Shown: positions 62,677-64,000 of the stretch, piece by piece
How the letters are laid out: each line of letters starts with the position of its first letter
Position numbering within the stretch: position 1 is the stretch's first letter
Origin: Paraburkholderia kururiensis JCM 10599 = LMG 19447
Lineage (GTDB): Bacteria; Pseudomonadota; Gammaproteobacteria; Burkholderiales; Burkholderiaceae
Reading direction: 5' to 3'
Length of the DNA stretch: 64,000 bases
Assembly: GCF_003986935.1 (NCBI RefSeq)
Contig: NZ_RJZE01000006.1
Coordinates: 124,001-188,000 of the forward strand
Notes under the pieces: model-generated
The model's input: the letters and a program-made list of their open reading frames with translations, nothing else
The model's database searches: none
Told to the model about the DNA's origin: nothing
Position numbers and translations under genes: made by a program

Positions 62677-64000
62677 TTACTGGTTCTGGCCGTCGAGCTT
62701 GGCCTTCAACAGCGCGCCGAGGTTCGTCGTGCCGCTTGCCGCCGCGTTCGTGTCGGACGAGATGGTGCGCAGGGCTTCCTGCTGCTCGGCCGAATCCTTC
62801 GCCTTGATCGACAGGTTGATGCCGCGTGACTTGCGATCGATGTTGATGATCATCGCGTTGACCTTGTCGCCTTCCTTCAGCACGTTACGTGCGTCTTCGA
62901 CGCGGTCCTGAGCGATTTCCGACGCGCGCAGGTAGCCTTCGACGTCAGCCGTGAGCTGCACCACAGCGCCCTTCGCGTCCACGGCCTTGACCGTACCGTC
63001 GACGATCGAGCCCTTGTCGTTCATGGCCACGAAGTTGCTGAACGGGTCGCCTTCGAGCTGCTTGATGCCGAGCGAAATGCGTTCCTTCTCGACGTCGATG
63101 CCGAGTACGACCGCTTCCACTTCGTCGCCCTTCTTGTACTTGCGCACGGCTTCTTCGCCGGTCTCGCTCCACGACAGGTCGGAGAGGTGAACCAGGCCGT
63201 CGATGCCGCCAGGCAGACCGATGAACACGCCGAAGTCGGTGATCGACTTGATGGCGCCGCTGATCTTGTCGCCCTTCTTGAAGTTGCGGCTGAAGTCGTC
63301 CCACGGGTTCGGCTTGCACTGCTTCATACCGAGGCTGATACGGCGGCGGTCTTCGTCGATCTCGAGGACCATGACTTCGACTTCGTCGCCCAACTGCACG
63401 ACCTTCGACGGTGCAACGTTCTTGTTGGTCCAGTCCATTTCCGACACGTGGACGAGGCCTTCGATGCCCGATTCCACTTCGACGAACGCGCCGTAGTCGG
63501 TGATGTTGGTGACCTTGCCGAACAGGCGCGTGCCCGACGGGTAGCGGCGCGAGATGCCTTCCCACGGATCGTCGCCGAGCTGCTTGATGCCGAGCGAAAC
63601 GCGGTTCTTTTCCTGGTCGAACTTGAGGATCTTCGCGGTGACTTCCTGGCCAACCGACAGCACTTCGCTCGGGTGACGCACGCGACGCCATGCGATGTCG
63701 GTGATGTGCAGCAGGCCGTCGATACCGCCCAGGTCCACGAACGCGCCGTAGTCGGTGATGTTCTTGACCACGCCGTTGACGATCGCGCCTTCCTTGAGCG
63801 TCTCGAGCAGCTTCGCGCGCTCTTCGCCCTGGGTAGCTTCGATCACGGCACGGCGCGACAGCACGACGTTGTTACGCTTGCGGTCGAGCTTGATGACGCG
63901 GAATTCGAGCGTCTTGCCTTCGTACGGGGTGGTGTCCTTGACCGGACGCGTGTCGACGAGCGAACCCGGCAGGAACGCGCGGATGCCGTTGACCATCACG
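62677..64000 (-). CDS. rpsA: 30S ribosomal protein S1 (3' part; 5' end outside the window)
   Basis: About 440 codons of a protein usually near 560-570 residues, running off the window. Four complete S1 RNA-binding repeats and parts of a fifth and sixth are visible, for example [74 protein letters not shown]. It brings mRNA to the 30S subunit. The stop lies 23 bases before ihfB, a classic rpsA-ihfB arrangement. Confidence 0.96.
   Translation of the reverse strand, partial: VMVNGIRAFLPGSLVDTRPVKDTTPYEGKTLEFRVIKLDRKRNNVVLSRRAVIEATQGEERAKLLETLKEGAIVNGVVKNITDYGAFVDLGGIDGLLHITDIAWRRVRHPSEVLSVGQEVTAKILKFDQEKNRVSLGIKQLGDDPWEGISRRYPSGTRLFGKVTNITDYGAFVEVESGIEGLVHVSEMDWTNKNVAPSKVVQLGDEVEVMVLEIDEDRRRISLGMKQCKPNPWDDFSRNFKKGDKISGAIKSITDFGVFIGLPGGIDGLVHLSDLSWSETGEEAVRKYKKGDEVEAVVLGIDVEKERISLGIKQLEGDPFSNFVAMNDKGSIVDGTVKAVDAKGAVVQLTADVEGYLRASEIAQDRVEDARNVLKEGDKVNAMIINIDRKSRGINLSIKAKDSAEQQEALRTISSDTNAAASGTTNLGALLKAKLDGQNQ

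Noticed and set aside
1..64000. Insertion sequences, prophage, CRISPR arrays, integrases
   Set aside because: No transposase, integrase, phage-structural or Cas-like protein and no regularly spaced repeat array was found.

Overview
The window looks like a piece of the main chromosome of a Burkholderiaceae bacterium (Burkholderia, Paraburkholderia, Caballeronia or Trinickia type). The DNA is GC-rich throughout and genes are densely packed on both strands. Several gene orders are typical of that family: rpsP-rimM-trmD-rplS; pmbA/darP/mogA/orn/M48 peptidase/rsgA; rpsA-ihfB-lapA-lapB-ugd-hldE-hldD-cysM; and etfBA next to an acyl-CoA dehydrogenase and metNIQ. I see no insertion sequence, prophage, CRISPR array or rRNA operon. 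The genus call is inference from gene order and composition, because no database search was possible.

Layout. 0.2-4.8 kb: ferredoxin fdxA, two tandem identical tRNA-Asn genes, CreA-family protein, AraC regulator, an AzlCD-type exporter pair and an unknown 255-residue protein. 4.8-13.5 kb: UvrD/Rep helicase, S4 RNA-binding protein, MATE exporter, phospholipase-D-like lipoprotein, fumC, a hotdog thioesterase and a mini-lipoprotein. 13.6-18.6 kb: winged-helix regulator, a large FecR/Trp-rich protein with a Pro/Gln-rich tail, and thyA. 18.8-28.7 kb: the most unusual segment (below). 28.8-40.1 kb: folA, pmbA, darP, mogA, orn, M48 protease, rsgA, then the ribosome and tRNA maturation operon. 40.4-55.3 kb: TM2 protein, a radical-SAM gene behind a LexA-type box, lrp/dadA, acyl-CoA dehydrogenase with etfBA, metNIQ, alpha/beta hydrolase, enoyl-CoA hydratase, histone-deacetylase-like protein and mltB. 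55.4-64 kb: cysM, comEA-like, LPS heptose and UDP-glucuronate genes, lapB/lapA, ihfB and the 3' part of rpsA.

The stand-out locus is 18.8-28.7 kb. Seven exported proteins are encoded in one direction in an order and architecture matching the Pseudomonas functional-amyloid (Fap) operon: two small secreted proteins of unknown role, a three-repeat FapB-like protein, a large three-repeat FapC-like protein, a secreted C39-type peptidase (FapD-like), a FapE-like protein, and a coiled-coil plus beta-barrel outer-membrane protein (FapF-like). It is flanked by two closely related sigma-54 activators, one divergent and one apparently co-transcribed as the last gene. The first gene has a good sigma-54 promoter candidate with upstream dyad sequences. 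The whole block sits between thyA and folA, which are neighbours in many genomes.

The first protein and the FapE-like protein share a short motif resembling a double-glycine leader, which suggests substrates for the C39 peptidase. A hairpin with two competing right arms lies between the FapC-like and FapD-like genes. The proposed function is secretion of amyloid fibres for biofilm matrix, under sigma-54 control and possibly cyclic-di-GMP control. The architecture is seen in the sequence; the function is inferred.
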